Made by a program: the position numbers and the translations under genes. The notes beneath the pieces were generated by a model. It was not told where the DNA came from. It did not search any database and worked only from the letters and a program-made list of their open reading frames with translations. DNA of 58,872 bases from Sphingobium boeckii (GTDB taxonomy: Bacteria; Pseudomonadota; Alphaproteobacteria; Sphingomonadales; Sphingomonadaceae), in NCBI RefSeq assembly GCF_014199215.1, contig NZ_JACIJC010000008.1, positions 1-58,872 on the forward strand, written 5' to 3'. Below, piece by piece: positions 43,093-52,051 of the stretch (positions are counted from its first letter, which is position 1; every line of letters begins with the position of its first letter).

Positions 43093-43827
43093 TCAAAGAC
43101 GACCGAATTTGGCGACGGCTTCCTTGATCGACCGATATTGCTCGATGAAGGGATACATGCTGTGTTCCGTCCACTCGAGTTCGCGGGCCTTCTTCAATAT
43201 CTCGCCGGCGCGCGCGCGTGGCACCACGACGACCCCGTCCATATCGGCAACGATGATGTCGTTTGGCGAGACTTTGACCCCGTCGCAATCGACCGTGATA
43301 TTCGCACCCGCAAAACGGAAATGGTTGACCGTGGTGGATGGCACGATCGATTTGCTGAAGACAGGAAACTGGATCCTCTGGAGTTGCGGCGTATCACGCA
43401 CGCCACCATCCACGATCGCACCTGCCAGGCCGCGATTCTTCATCGTGGTCGACATGATGCCGCCGACACCGGCGAAGTCGGCATTGTCCTCGCCCTCCAG
43501 CACCATGACATAAACCGAGCCAACCGCTGCCGTGTCGATGGCGTCGAGCATCCCCTGAAGCGCGCCGCTGCCATCCTTATGCTCCTCGCGCTTGACCAGC
43601 ACCGTGACCGCCGGGCCGGCGAACTTGGTGGGAAACAAGGGGCGCATCTCATGCGACATGTAATTCCGCTCACCATACAATTGCTCCATCGCATCCGCGA
43701 CAGAGGAGACTTCGACCAGACGGAACGCTTCGATCATGGGGTCGCTCGCTGCGGGCGCTGCAGCAGGTTGCGCCGGCAGCGCGGTCGCCAGCATCATCGT
43801 GGCAAGAATTGTAATCGTGGCTTTCAT
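43093..43827 (-). CDS. Exported RraA-family (CHA/HMG aldolase-like) protein
   Basis: A 244 aa protein with a Sec signal (ITILATMMLATALPAQ) followed by a complete RraA-like fold. The aldolase motifs are kept: GGIMSTTMKNRGLAGAIVD near 122 and GGVRDTP (Arg144, Asp145), the residues that bind oxalo/pyruvyl substrate and metal in 4-carboxy-4-hydroxy-2-oxoadipate aldolase. Such aldolases (LigK/GalC) are normally cytosolic, so export is odd. It precedes the cytochrome c gene by 12 bp and follows the sugar kinase gene by 30 bp in the same operon. Confidence 0.83.
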   Translation of the reverse strand: MKATITILATMMLATALPAQPAAAPAASDPMIEAFRLVEVSSVADAMEQLYGERNYMSHEMRPLFPTKFAGPAVTVLVKREEHKDGSGALQGMLDAIDTAAVGSVYVMVLEGEDNADFAGVGGIMSTTMKNRGLAGAIVDGGVRDTPQLQRIQFPVFSKSIVPSTTVNHFRFAGANITVDCDGVKVSPNDIIVADMDGVVVVPRARAGEILKKARELEWTEHSMYPFIEQYRSIKEAVAKFGRL

Positions 43828-43857
43828 GGCTTTTCCTCACATGACACTTGTTGAACC

Positions 43858-44868
43858 CTAACGCTGCACGTCCCGACCCCCGACGAGCGCCCTGTCTATA
43901 TCGGCCTGACTGAATTGGGACGCATCGCCGGGCACGCTATGCTTGAGGGCCGCCAGCGCCAGTCCGCTCCGCGCGGCGCTTTCAAGGTCTCCCTCGTGAT
44001 TTGCCAGGCTGTGGAGAACCCCGGCCACAAAGGCGTCGCCGGCACCGATACGATCGATAATGCCGTGCAGGGCAAGGTTGGCAGTTTCAAAGAAACGATC
44101 GCGCGCATCAATCCGGGCAGACATATGATGCGTGTCCACCTCGGCCGCGTCACGGCATGTGGAGGCCATGAGCTTGAGATTGGGGAAAGCGCCGAAAGCG
44201 GCCTTTACGGCTTTGCGTCTGTCCTCCTGGCAATCGCCGGCATGATCTCCACCGAGCAACAATGCGACGTCGCGATGATTGCCGAACAGGATATCGACCA
44301 GGCTCACAATTTCGCCAAGGATGGCGGACGCATCGCAATCCCATGCCTGCCACAATGTGGCGCGATAATTCGGATCGAAAGAGATCGTCAAATTCCGTTT
44401 GCGCGCTTCGCGCACTGCCGCCAGCGAGACTCCGGCCGATTTCGGCCCGAGCGCGGCGGTGATCCCGGAAAGATGAAGATGATCGGCCTGATCGAACGCG
44501 CGATCCCAATCATAATCCTCCGCACCCGCCCGCGCGAAAGCACTGTCGGCGCGATCGTAAATGACCTCCGAAGGACGAAGGCCAGCGCCCTGGGTCATGA
44601 AATAGAGCGCCATCCGTCCGGCGCCCCGGCCGACGTTGCTGCAATCGACGCCCGCGCCCTGCAGCGCCCTGATGGAAATATCGGCCACCGCGTTGTCGGG
44701 TACGCGCGATACCATATACACCGCATGACCAAGGCCGGCGAGGCCGATGGCGACATTGGCCTCCGCGCCCCCTGGCCAAAGATCGACATTGCCGCTCTGC
44801 GGAAGCAATTGCCGGTTTGGAGGGGTCAGGCGGATCAGCAACTCGCCGAAGCACACGAAACGTGTCAT
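43858..44868 (-). CDS. PfkB-family sugar kinase (2-keto-3-deoxygluconate kinase type)
   Basis: A 336 aa cytosolic kinase. It begins FVCFGELLIRLTPP, then LWPGGAEANVAIGLAGLG near 35 (sugar site), ISFDPNYRATLW near 170 and the PfkB signature IIDRIGAGDAFVAGVLHSL near 290 with the catalytic Asp. This pattern fits KDG kinases, which phosphorylate 2-keto-3-deoxy-sugar acids. ATG at 44868 overlaps the MFS stop by 4 nt. Coupling to an ACS-type carrier suggests import and phosphorylation of a sugar acid, the cytosolic end of the exported module. Confidence 0.87.
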   Translation of the reverse strand: MTRFVCFGELLIRLTPPNRQLLPQSGNVDLWPGGAEANVAIGLAGLGHAVYMVSRVPDNAVADISIRALQGAGVDCSNVGRGAGRMALYFMTQGAGLRPSEVIYDRADSAFARAGAEDYDWDRAFDQADHLHLSGITAALGPKSAGVSLAAVREARKRNLTISFDPNYRATLWQAWDCDASAILGEIVSLVDILFGNHRDVALLLGGDHAGDCQEDRRKAVKAAFGAFPNLKLMASTCRDAAEVDTHHMSARIDARDRFFETANLALHGIIDRIGAGDAFVAGVLHSLANHEGDLESAARSGLALAALKHSVPGDASQFSQADIDRALVGGRDVQR

Positions 44869-46151
44869 GCCTCCAACCTGTCCTCCGGATCGATCATCAG
44901 CCATGCGCCTGCGCCACAAAGGCAGATGGCAGCAGCAAGCAGAAATGATGGCGTCCAGCCATATCGATCGGCCAGGAACGGGGTCAGCGATGCAGTCAAT
45001 ATCCCCGCGATCTGGTTGCACATGTTCATGAAACCCGAAACCGAGCCCGCCGAATTTCCGCCCAGATTGGCCGAAAGCGTCCAATACGCGCTTTGAGAGA
45101 GATAGAGCGACCCGGCCCCGCCAGCGAGAAACAGCACCGCCACCTCGGCACTATCGACCTGCGTGGCCGCAGCGACGAAAATCGCCGCAAGCGCCAGGGA
45201 CGCGGCCGCTGTCCAGCAACGTCCTTTGCGCTCCCCATAGCGCGGTGCCAGCCGGTCGCTGATCCATCCGCCAAGCGGTGATGCGAGCGCCATGGCGATG
45301 AAAGGGAGCATCCCGTAAATCGCGCTCGCCTTGAGATCGAGCCCGCGCACCTTCGAAAGGTAAAGGAAGAACCAGGTGAAAAAGATGTAGGCGACATAGC
45401 CGAATGCGAAATAGCTCGCAGCGAGAAACCCCACGGATTTCTGCCGGATGATCATGCTCCAGGTCGCCGGCTTTCCGCGCGCCGCGGCCGTCATGCCATT
45501 TTCGATCAGAGACAGCTCTGCCTGTGTCATCAGCGGATGATCCCGGGGGCGGTCACGGATCAGCAGCAACCAGATGGCCAGCACGACCAGGCCGATTAAT
45601 GCGCTCGCATGAAAGGCCCATTGCCAGCCATAGGTGACCATAATGAAGATGATCAACGGGGGCGCGATGCCGGCGCCGATGCCGACGCCAGCGAAAATAA
45701 TGCCATTGGCAAGACCACGCTCTCCGGCAGGAATCCAGTTTGCCACCAGACGGTTGCTGGCGGGAAAGATCACAGCCTCACCGATACCCAGCAGGAAGCG
45801 CACGGCGATCAAGGCCGTCAGAGAGAATGGAAAACCGCTGGGAACGAGGGCCGTGGCCACGGTGAAGAGGCTCCACCAGATAATTCCGAAGGCGATGACC
45901 CGATAAGGCCCGAAGCGATCTGCAATTCGTCCCGCGATCGGCTGGGTCAGCGCATAACCCATCACGAAAGCGCTGAACACGCCACCGAGCTGGACGTTGG
46001 AAAGACCGAACTCCTCCTGAATGGCGGCAGCGGCAATCGATATGTTGTTGCGATCGAGATAGGAAACGGCTGCAACGATGAACATCCAGAAGACGACCAT
46101 CCAGCGCACGTTGCCAAACCCCTTGGCGCGTGGCGACACAGCAACCGTCAT
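44865..46151 (-). CDS. MFS transporter, anion:cation symporter (ACS) type
   Basis: A 428 aa inner-membrane carrier with about 12 TM segments. YLDRNNISIAAAAIQ in TM1 and GRIADRFGPYRVI after TM2 mark the ACS family (hexuronate ExuT, galactonate, 4-hydroxyphenylacetate, phthalate). RFLLGIGEAVIFPASNRL in TM4-5 is also typical. Translationally coupled to the KDG-type kinase, so a sugar acid is the first guess for substrate. It lies 270 bp downstream of the molybdenum hydroxylase gene on the same strand. Confidence 0.87.
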   Translation of the reverse strand: MTVAVSPRAKGFGNVRWMVVFWMFIVAAVSYLDRNNISIAAAAIQEEFGLSNVQLGGVFSAFVMGYALTQPIAGRIADRFGPYRVIAFGIIWWSLFTVATALVPSGFPFSLTALIAVRFLLGIGEAVIFPASNRLVANWIPAGERGLANGIIFAGVGIGAGIAPPLIIFIMVTYGWQWAFHASALIGLVVLAIWLLLIRDRPRDHPLMTQAELSLIENGMTAAARGKPATWSMIIRQKSVGFLAASYFAFGYVAYIFFTWFFLYLSKVRGLDLKASAIYGMLPFIAMALASPLGGWISDRLAPRYGERKGRCWTAAASLALAAIFVAAATQVDSAEVAVLFLAGGAGSLYLSQSAYWTLSANLGGNSAGSVSGFMNMCNQIAGILTASLTPFLADRYGWTPSFLLAAAICLCGAGAWLMIDPEDRLEA

Positions 46152-46337
46152 GGCATCGGCTGACGTGCAAAGGGGGCACGCACACCGCCGGACAAATCGG
46201 TAACCACGCCCATCCTGATCCTCCCTGTCGTTTTCTGATTTCGTATCTTCAATAGGTGCGCAGATGGTGCGGGGGTGGCATTAAAAATGCGTTCGTCGCC
46301 ATGTGATCATCGCGTTCAGAGGCCGCGAAGGCGACGC

Positions 46338-46353
46338 AACGGTGCAAACCGTT
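46338..46353. promoter_or_regulatory. Short inverted repeat upstream of the MFS-kinase operon
   Basis: AACGGT and ACCGTT form a perfect 6-bp inverted repeat around GCAA, about 190 bp before the MFS start codon in a 270-bp gap. It could be an operator or a weak hairpin after the molybdenum hydroxylase gene. Support is slight. Confidence 0.25.
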
Positions 46354-46421
46354 TCGCGCGCCGCCACCGGCTGCAAGATCTGAAACGCCGTGAGTGTGCG
46401 GGCACCCGGCGCAGCTTTCGC

Positions 46422-48611
46422 TCAAAGCTCTATGGGCAGCGATCTGACGCGTGTGCCCGTCGCAGCATAAATCGCATTGGTCAAAGCCGGGATCACGGGC
46501 GGCAATGCGGGTTCACCAAGACCGCTGGGATGAAAATCGCTCAGCACCCAGGCAATTTCGACGTCGGGATTTCGATCGATCCTGCCGAGGCGAAAATCAC
46601 TGAAATTGCTCTGCTCGATAGCGCCATCGGTAAATGTGATCTTTTGCCCTTCGAGCGCCTGCGCGAGCCCATCGAGAATCGAGCCGCGGACCTGCGCCTC
46701 GGCCATCATCGGGTTGACGATCTGCCGCCCCACATCGCCCGCGGCCCAGATCTTATGGACGGTGATCGACTTGTCATCAGCCACGCTGACATCGACCACT
46801 TCGGCAAAATAACCCTGATGGCAGAAATAGAATGCAAAACCCCTGCCGCGCCCCTTCTCTTTGGGCCGTTCTGCCCATTTCGAAATTTCGACGACCTTTT
46901 CGACCACCGCGCGTGCGCGCGCCGTATGAAATCCCTTGGGAGCAATATCGGGCGCGTCGGCATCGCCCACGATCTTGTCTTCGGCGCAAAGTTCGAGGAT
47001 CAGGCTGGGAAGATCACGCCCGCCCAGGACCGCAACTTCATCGAGAAAACCCTGAAAGCAGAACGCCATCGCGTTCGACGTCGGGGCGCGCAGCGCGCCC
47101 ATGGGGATGCCGATTTTCATATAGGATTGCGTGAAAGCAAGGTTTGGCACAAGCCGCGCCGGAAAGTGGCGCTCCGCCATATTGGCGAAACGCTGAGACT
47201 TGCCATCAGCCCCGAAGGTCGCAAAGTGGTTGGTGAAAGCCACGATTTTGCCGTCACCATCGACGCCGGCTTCAAATTCATGCCAGCCGCCGGGGCGATA
47301 GAAATCACGGCGCGTATCATCCTCGCGAGACCATAAAAGCTGCACCGGCACCCCCGGCAACGCTTTGGCAATGGCTGCCGCTTGCGCCATATAATCATTG
47401 TTGAGGCGCCGCCCAAAACCGCCGCCAATGCGTGTGATGTGCACAATCTGCTTGTCGAGCGGGATGCCCAATTCCTTGGCGATCAGCTCGCGCCCGGGCT
47501 GCGGCTGCTGGCTTGGTGCCCAGATTTCGATCTGACCATTCTGATACAAGGCCGTGCAATTCTGCGGCTCCAGTGTGGCATGAGCGAGAAACGGATAATC
47601 GTAGCGCGATTTGATCCGCTTGGCGGCCCCCGCCATCGCCTTTGCCGGATCGCCGGAGCGTTCGAAATCAATGCCTGCATTCGCATCCAGCAGGGCTTTG
47701 GCTTGCGCGGCATAATCTTCGCTGCTGTGTCCCTTGGCGGCGGTCATATCCCAATCCAGCACGAGCTTGGCCCGCGCTTCATTGGCATACCACCAGTTGG
47801 TGGCAAGGATCGCTATGCCCTCCACCACCCCCCCGGGACCGCCGGCACCTTGAATCTGAAACACATGCTTCACGCCTGGAGCCGCTTTTGCCGCGCTCAA
47901 ATCCGCAGACCGAAGTTTCGCACCGTGTGCCGGCGGTGCCTCATACGCCGCGTATAACATCCCCGTCAGGCGCGTATCGATGCCGAACAGCGGTTCGCCA
48001 CGGATGACCCGGCCACTATCGACGCCCCGGGTCGGCTGGCCGATGATGGAGAATTGATCTGGCGACTTGAGCTTGACGGTCTGCAAATCGGGGGGCGTCA
48101 GCATTGCGGCTGCACTCGCCACGTCGCCATAGCCCAGTGAGCGCTTCGTTGCCCCGTGGATCAACCGTCCTTTAGCCGTCTTGATTTGGTCGATGGGCAC
48201 ATTCCATCGCGTCGCCGCCGCCCTCAAAAGCATGTCCCGCGCTGCTGCGCCGGCGCGGCGCATCGGCAGCCAATTGGTCGGCGTGGATAGGCTCGCACCC
48301 GCAAATTGCGGGCCATAGCGGTCCGGATCGACATCCGCCTGAACCACGGAGACCTGCGCCCAATCGGCATCGAGCTCGTCTGCAATCATCATGGCGAGCG
48401 ATGTCTTGATACCCTGACCGATCTCGGGATTTTTGCCCATGATGGTAATCGCGCCATTCGGAGCGATCGAGACGAAAGCGCCCAATACGGATGCGCCCGC
48501 GGGCACCGCGGCCTGGACCGGAATCGTGAAATCAAGGGCCAGTCCGCCGCCTGCGAGCAATGATGCCGAAAGAAAGGCGCGGCGCGTCAACACGGTCGTG
48601 TCAGGCTGCAT
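46422..48611 (-). CDS. Xanthine-dehydrogenase-family molybdopterin subunit (IorB-like), Tat-exported
   Basis: A 729 aa catalytic subunit. The N-terminus has a Tat signal, LTRRAFLSASLLAGGGLALD. The molybdopterin-cytosine-dinucleotide fold follows, with ITIMGKNPEIGQGIKTSLA near 52, ITRIGGGFGRRLNNDY near 365 and the C-terminal catalytic Glu in PSGLGEPALPPVIP near 690. It resembles isoquinoline 1-oxidoreductase beta and periplasmic aldehyde oxidoreductases, which hydroxylate N-heterocycles or aldehydes with water. ATG at 48611 has GGAGG 6 nt upstream and overlaps the 2Fe-2S gene by 11 nt. Electrons probably pass through the 2Fe-2S subunit to a periplasmic cytochrome c. Confidence 0.88.
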   Translation of the reverse strand: MQPDTTVLTRRAFLSASLLAGGGLALDFTIPVQAAVPAGASVLGAFVSIAPNGAITIMGKNPEIGQGIKTSLAMMIADELDADWAQVSVVQADVDPDRYGPQFAGASLSTPTNWLPMRRAGAAARDMLLRAAATRWNVPIDQIKTAKGRLIHGATKRSLGYGDVASAAAMLTPPDLQTVKLKSPDQFSIIGQPTRGVDSGRVIRGEPLFGIDTRLTGMLYAAYEAPPAHGAKLRSADLSAAKAAPGVKHVFQIQGAGGPGGVVEGIAILATNWWYANEARAKLVLDWDMTAAKGHSSEDYAAQAKALLDANAGIDFERSGDPAKAMAGAAKRIKSRYDYPFLAHATLEPQNCTALYQNGQIEIWAPSQQPQPGRELIAKELGIPLDKQIVHITRIGGGFGRRLNNDYMAQAAAIAKALPGVPVQLLWSREDDTRRDFYRPGGWHEFEAGVDGDGKIVAFTNHFATFGADGKSQRFANMAERHFPARLVPNLAFTQSYMKIGIPMGALRAPTSNAMAFCFQGFLDEVAVLGGRDLPSLILELCAEDKIVGDADAPDIAPKGFHTARARAVVEKVVEISKWAERPKEKGRGRGFAFYFCHQGYFAEVVDVSVADDKSITVHKIWAAGDVGRQIVNPMMAEAQVRGSILDGLAQALEGQKITFTDGAIEQSNFSDFRLGRIDRNPDVEIAWVLSDFHPSGLGEPALPPVIPALTNAIYAATGTRVRSLPIEL

Positions 48612-49077
48612 CAACCGCCTCCATCTTGCCAGCGGCGTTGAGTATCGCCTTTTGAATCCGGTCATAGGTCGCGCAGCGGCAGATATTGCCTGACATGCCG
48701 GACACGATATCTTCGTGCCCCGGCTTGGGCGTTTGCTGAAGCAGCGCCGCGGCGGACATGATCTGCCCGGCCTGGCAATAGCCGCATTGTGCGACATCGA
48801 TATCGAGCCAAGCCTTTTGCAGCCTTTGCCCGACCGGCGTGGCACCAACGCCCTCGATCGTTACGATCTTGGCGGTGCCCACATCCGAAATTGGCAGCGA
48901 GCACGATCTTTGTGCCTGCCCATCAACGTGAACGGTGCAAGCGCCGCACACACCCATGCCGCATCCAAACTTGCTGCCCACAAGGCCCAGTTCGTTTCGC
49001 AATACCCATAAAAGGGGCATTTCCGGTGCGACATCGACACTGCGCCGCTTGCCATTGATGGTCAGAGTGTAATTCAT
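48601..49077 (-). CDS. 2Fe-2S subunit of the molybdenum hydroxylase (IorA-like)
   Basis: A 158 aa protein with both clusters of the family: a plant-ferredoxin type FGCGMGVCGACTVH plus a later Cys in RSCSLP, and a helical domain with QCGYCQAGQIM and GNICRCATYD. No signal of its own; in this enzyme class it is carried through the Tat system with the catalytic subunit. It starts the minus-strand run and its promoter lies in the AT-rich gap upstream. Confidence 0.92.
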   Translation of the reverse strand: MNYTLTINGKRRSVDVAPEMPLLWVLRNELGLVGSKFGCGMGVCGACTVHVDGQAQRSCSLPISDVGTAKIVTIEGVGATPVGQRLQKAWLDIDVAQCGYCQAGQIMSAAALLQQTPKPGHEDIVSGMSGNICRCATYDRIQKAILNAAGKMEAVDAA

Positions 49078-49337
49078 GGGGCTCTCCGCGCGGGAAGTCT
49101 CAACAGGCTTGCCATAGCCAATCTACATTAATTCATTTTTTGAATCCTTCAATTTGATTTTGCGAACAAAATTATTTTAAGTTAATCTGCTGGATGAACG
49201 CAAAATCGCAAACCTGTTGCAATAAGAAAATGATAATACCCATAAGAAAACTGGATGATTTATTTAATTCATAGATTTAATTCTATGTGTTGATGAATTA
49301 ATGGCAGAAAAGATTTAACAGAATTTAGGAATTGCTT
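49078..49337. promoter_or_regulatory. AT-rich divergent control region with repeated TTAATTCAT
   Basis: This 260-bp gap between the 2Fe-2S gene (minus) and the metallo-beta-lactamase-fold gene (plus) is far more AT-rich than the GC-rich genes around it, especially 49121-49335. TTAATTCAT occurs at 49128-49136 and 49264-49272, with its exact complement ATGAATTAA at 49293-49301. Inside the last pair lies a second inverted repeat, CATAGA-TTTAAT-TCTATG (49270-49287). This looks like a control region with operators for both operons, or DNA bound by a nucleoid protein. Confidence 0.6.
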
Positions 49338-50444
49338 ATGAAATTCTCTATTTTTCTCGCGCTCGGAGCGCTTGCATTCCCTATCGGGATCGGGGTCAAC
49401 GCACAGCAATTGACCGAGGAGCAAGCCGCCGGCTTTGGGCCTCAGGACGATATACAGCCGGAGATCACGGCAAAAGCGAAATCCCATTTCGACGCGGCAA
49501 AGCGCGCCGCGCGCCGCGATCTCATCGGCCCGCTCCAGCTCTGCAATGATGCGCGCCCGGTGGGCACCAAATGGGATTTGCCGAAAGCGGATATATTGCG
49601 CGGCGCAGGCCCGACCAATGCCGAATTGTGGCGGATGAAGAAGACGCTCGCCGAATTCATCGCGGGCGGCGGTAATTATCGTCCTGCGCCTGCGCCCACC
49701 CGCATGTTCGATAATTTCTATTATGTGGGCGTCGAGAATGTCAGCGCCTGGGCGGTCGATACGTCGGAGGGAATCATCCTGATCGACACGCTCAACAACA
49801 AGGGCGACTGGATCGAACGGATCGAACCCGGAATGCAAAGGATCGGCCTCGATCCGGCGCGTATCAAGTATATCGTGCTGACGCATGGGCATGGTGATCA
49901 TTTTGGCGGCGCCGCCTATCTCAAGGACAAATATGGCGCGCGTGTTCTGATGAGCAAGGTCGATTGGGATCTCGCACCAGGAATGCTCGACAAACCCTAT
50001 TTCGGTGCCCCTCCAGCGCAAGATCTGATGATCGAGGATGGCCAGTTGCTTACATTGGGAGGGCAGACCATCCGGATGTACCTGACCCCGGGCCATACGC
50101 GCGGTACCGCTTCGCTGCTGATCCCGGTGACAGACGGGGGCAAGAAGCACGTTATTGCGTTGTGGGGCGGCACGGGTTTCAATTTCCCGCACACGCCTGA
50201 CCGCTTCAAAACCTATTCTGATTCGGCGATCCGCTTTCGGAAATATGCCGCCGCCGCGCGCGCAGATGTCATATTATCGCCACATGCGGACTTTGACGGC
50301 ACGATCCGTAAACTGGCTGACCTGCAAAGCCCGAAGAAGGGCGCACCGCATCCGTTTGTTTTGGGCAAGGACGGCGTGCGGCGATATCTGACGATCCCGA
50401 ACGAATGCGCGCTCGCCTATAGCGCGCAATTGCGCACCCGATAA
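49338..50444 (+). CDS. Exported metallo-beta-lactamase-fold hydrolase
   Basis: A 368 aa protein with a Sec signal (residues 1-22, FSIFLALGALAFPIGIG). The MBL core begins near 127 (NFYYVGVENVSAWAVDTSEG) with the metal motif LTHGHGDHFGGA (His183, His185, Asp187, His188), then TPGHTRG near 258. The layout resembles subclass B3 enzymes, but a 100-residue N-terminal extension precedes it. Two divalent metals are likely; the substrate could be a lactone, ester or beta-lactam. ATG at 49338 has AGGA 7 nt upstream. The DLH-like gene follows after 20 bp. Confidence 0.87.
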   Translation: MKFSIFLALGALAFPIGIGVNAQQLTEEQAAGFGPQDDIQPEITAKAKSHFDAAKRAARRDLIGPLQLCNDARPVGTKWDLPKADILRGAGPTNAELWRMKKTLAEFIAGGGNYRPAPAPTRMFDNFYYVGVENVSAWAVDTSEGIILIDTLNNKGDWIERIEPGMQRIGLDPARIKYIVLTHGHGDHFGGAAYLKDKYGARVLMSKVDWDLAPGMLDKPYFGAPPAQDLMIEDGQLLTLGGQTIRMYLTPGHTRGTASLLIPVTDGGKKHVIALWGGTGFNFPHTPDRFKTYSDSAIRFRKYAAAARADVILSPHADFDGTIRKLADLQSPKKGAPHPFVLGKDGVRRYLTIPNECALAYSAQLRTR

Positions 50445-50464
50445 TCGTTTCGAAGGAGAAGATC

Positions 50465-51361
50465 ATGAAGCCTTGGCTATTGGGAGCTATCGCGATCGCG
50501 CTGCCGGTTTACGCCCAGAATTCGATCCCGGCACCCGGCGTTTCGCCAAGCACCTATGCAAGCCATCAAAGCGAACAGGCTTGGGCAACCGCCAAGCTCG
50601 CCAAATCGCCGCGGCGCAGCACTTGGGTAAAGCTCCAGCTTGGCGACCGCACGTTGCGCGCCTTCGTCACCTTCCCGCAGACGAACAAGAAGGTGCCGGT
50701 CGTCCTTGTTTTGCACGAAGTATTCGGGCTGACCGAATCGACGCGAAATACCGCTGATCAGATCGCAGCCATGGGCTATATAACGATCGCGCCCGATATG
50801 GTGTCGGGCCAGGCGCCCAATGGCGGCGGCGTTGCCTCTTTCGAAAATTCGACGCTCACCAGCGCCACGGTTACGGGGCAATCGCATCAATCCGTTAATG
50901 CGCAGATCGACGCCTGGGCCGATTATGGACTCAAGCTCCCGCACGCCAACGGCAAACTCGCGCTCGTCGGCTTGTCATGGGGCGGTGGCGCAACCTTCCG
51001 ATATGCGACCTATCCTGCCTATAACCCGGCGCTGAAGGCCGCCTTTGTCTTTTATGACATCGGCCCTCCCATCTTCAACCAAGGCCCAAATCGCGCCAAC
51101 AATCCGCCGCTTCCGGTCGATACCATCAAAGTGCCGATCTATGGCTTTTATCCGACCAAGGACACGCGCGTGATGAATAGTTTGCAGGCGACGAAGGATG
51201 CCATGGCCAAGGCCGGCAAGGCGTTTGATCCCGTCCTCTACGAAAATGCCGATCACGCCTACATGCGCTATGGCGAGGATCCCCGTGACCCGAATCCGGC
51301 CAACAAGGCGGCTGTCGAGGCCTCTATGGCAAGGTTGAAGGCGTTGCTCGCCGCCATGTAG
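50465..51361 (+). CDS. Exported dienelactone-hydrolase-like protein (Ser nucleophile)
   Basis: A 298 aa protein with a short Sec signal (MKPWLLGAIAIALPVYAQ). DLH fold: VLHEVFGLT near 83 (Glu86), ITIAPDMVSG, VGLSWGGGATF (Ser171 in place of the usual Cys), GFYPTKDTRV (Asp233) and ENADHAYMR (His264). The triad is complete, so hydrolysis of a lactone or ester in the periplasm is plausible. AAGGAGAAG precedes the ATG. It is in one operon with the MBL-fold gene and is a relative of the Ala variant at 41642. Confidence 0.87.
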   Translation: MKPWLLGAIAIALPVYAQNSIPAPGVSPSTYASHQSEQAWATAKLAKSPRRSTWVKLQLGDRTLRAFVTFPQTNKKVPVVLVLHEVFGLTESTRNTADQIAAMGYITIAPDMVSGQAPNGGGVASFENSTLTSATVTGQSHQSVNAQIDAWADYGLKLPHANGKLALVGLSWGGGATFRYATYPAYNPALKAAFVFYDIGPPIFNQGPNRANNPPLPVDTIKVPIYGFYPTKDTRVMNSLQATKDAMAKAGKAFDPVLYENADHAYMRYGEDPRDPNPANKAAVEASMARLKALLAAM

Positions 51362-51379
51362 GGCGACGCAGACAGGGCA

Positions 51380-52027
51380 TCAGAGCTTGCTTGAAACGGC
51401 GGCTGCGCCGGCGGCGGCGCACGCTTCATCCTGCTCTGCGGTCGCGCCGCTGACCGCGATGGCACCAATCACCTTGCCATCGGAAATCAGAGGCACGCCA
51501 CCCGGAAAGAGCGTCATGTTCGGCCTCACGCGCAGCAAAGTGGCATAGTCCTTCGCCCGCAATTTTTCCCGGACTGCGGACGTGGGTTCGCCGAATTCGA
51601 TCGCCGCGATATTCTTGCGCACCGCATTGTATATGCGCCCCGGATTGGCCCCGCTCATCTGCAGCCCCACCACCATGACACCGAGCGAATCCGAAACGGC
51701 GGTGCCGACTTTCAAATCGTCCGCTCGGCACTTTTCGAGCGCTGCCTGGGCTGCTTCCAGCGCGATATCGAGCGACGGGCCTGATATGACGGCGCGTGGT
51801 GCAGGCGCGCGCGGCCCGGTCGTGCCCTGAATCGCCAAAGCGATGGCGAGCGGCGGCGGCAGATTATCCCCCGGCAAGGAAATCGGATCGCGCGCAACGG
51901 GCGTCGGGGCGGGCGGCGCTGGAATCGTGATCGCCGCCGGCAGCGTATCCTGAGCGATGGCGCGGCCATTCTGGATACAAGTGACGGCGCAGACCGCGCC
52001 CAGAAGGATGATCCGTTTCACTCGCAT
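51380..52027 (-). CDS. Exported GlcG/HbpS-family protein
   Basis: About 215 aa with a Sec signal (residues 1 to about 26), a Pro-rich linker and a GlcG/HbpS (DUF336) domain from about 90: LDIALEAAQAALEKCRADDL, AVSDSLGVMVVGLQMSG, FPGGVPLISDGKVIGAIAVS and EQDEACAAAG. Such proteins bind haem or small ligands and often sit beside catabolic genes with unknown role. Start is uncertain: ATG 52027 used here; GTG 52021 is better spaced from AGGAG, and GTG 52039 is possible. Last gene of the TonB-receptor run. Confidence 0.8.
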   Translation of the reverse strand: MRVKRIILLGAVCAVTCIQNGRAIAQDTLPAAITIPAPPAPTPVARDPISLPGDNLPPPLAIALAIQGTTGPRAPAPRAVISGPSLDIALEAAQAALEKCRADDLKVGTAVSDSLGVMVVGLQMSGANPGRIYNAVRKNIAAIEFGEPTSAVREKLRAKDYATLLRVRPNMTLFPGGVPLISDGKVIGAIAVSGATAEQDEACAAAGAAAVSSKL

Positions 52028-52051
52028 TCTCCTGGCCACGTTTTTGGGGAT

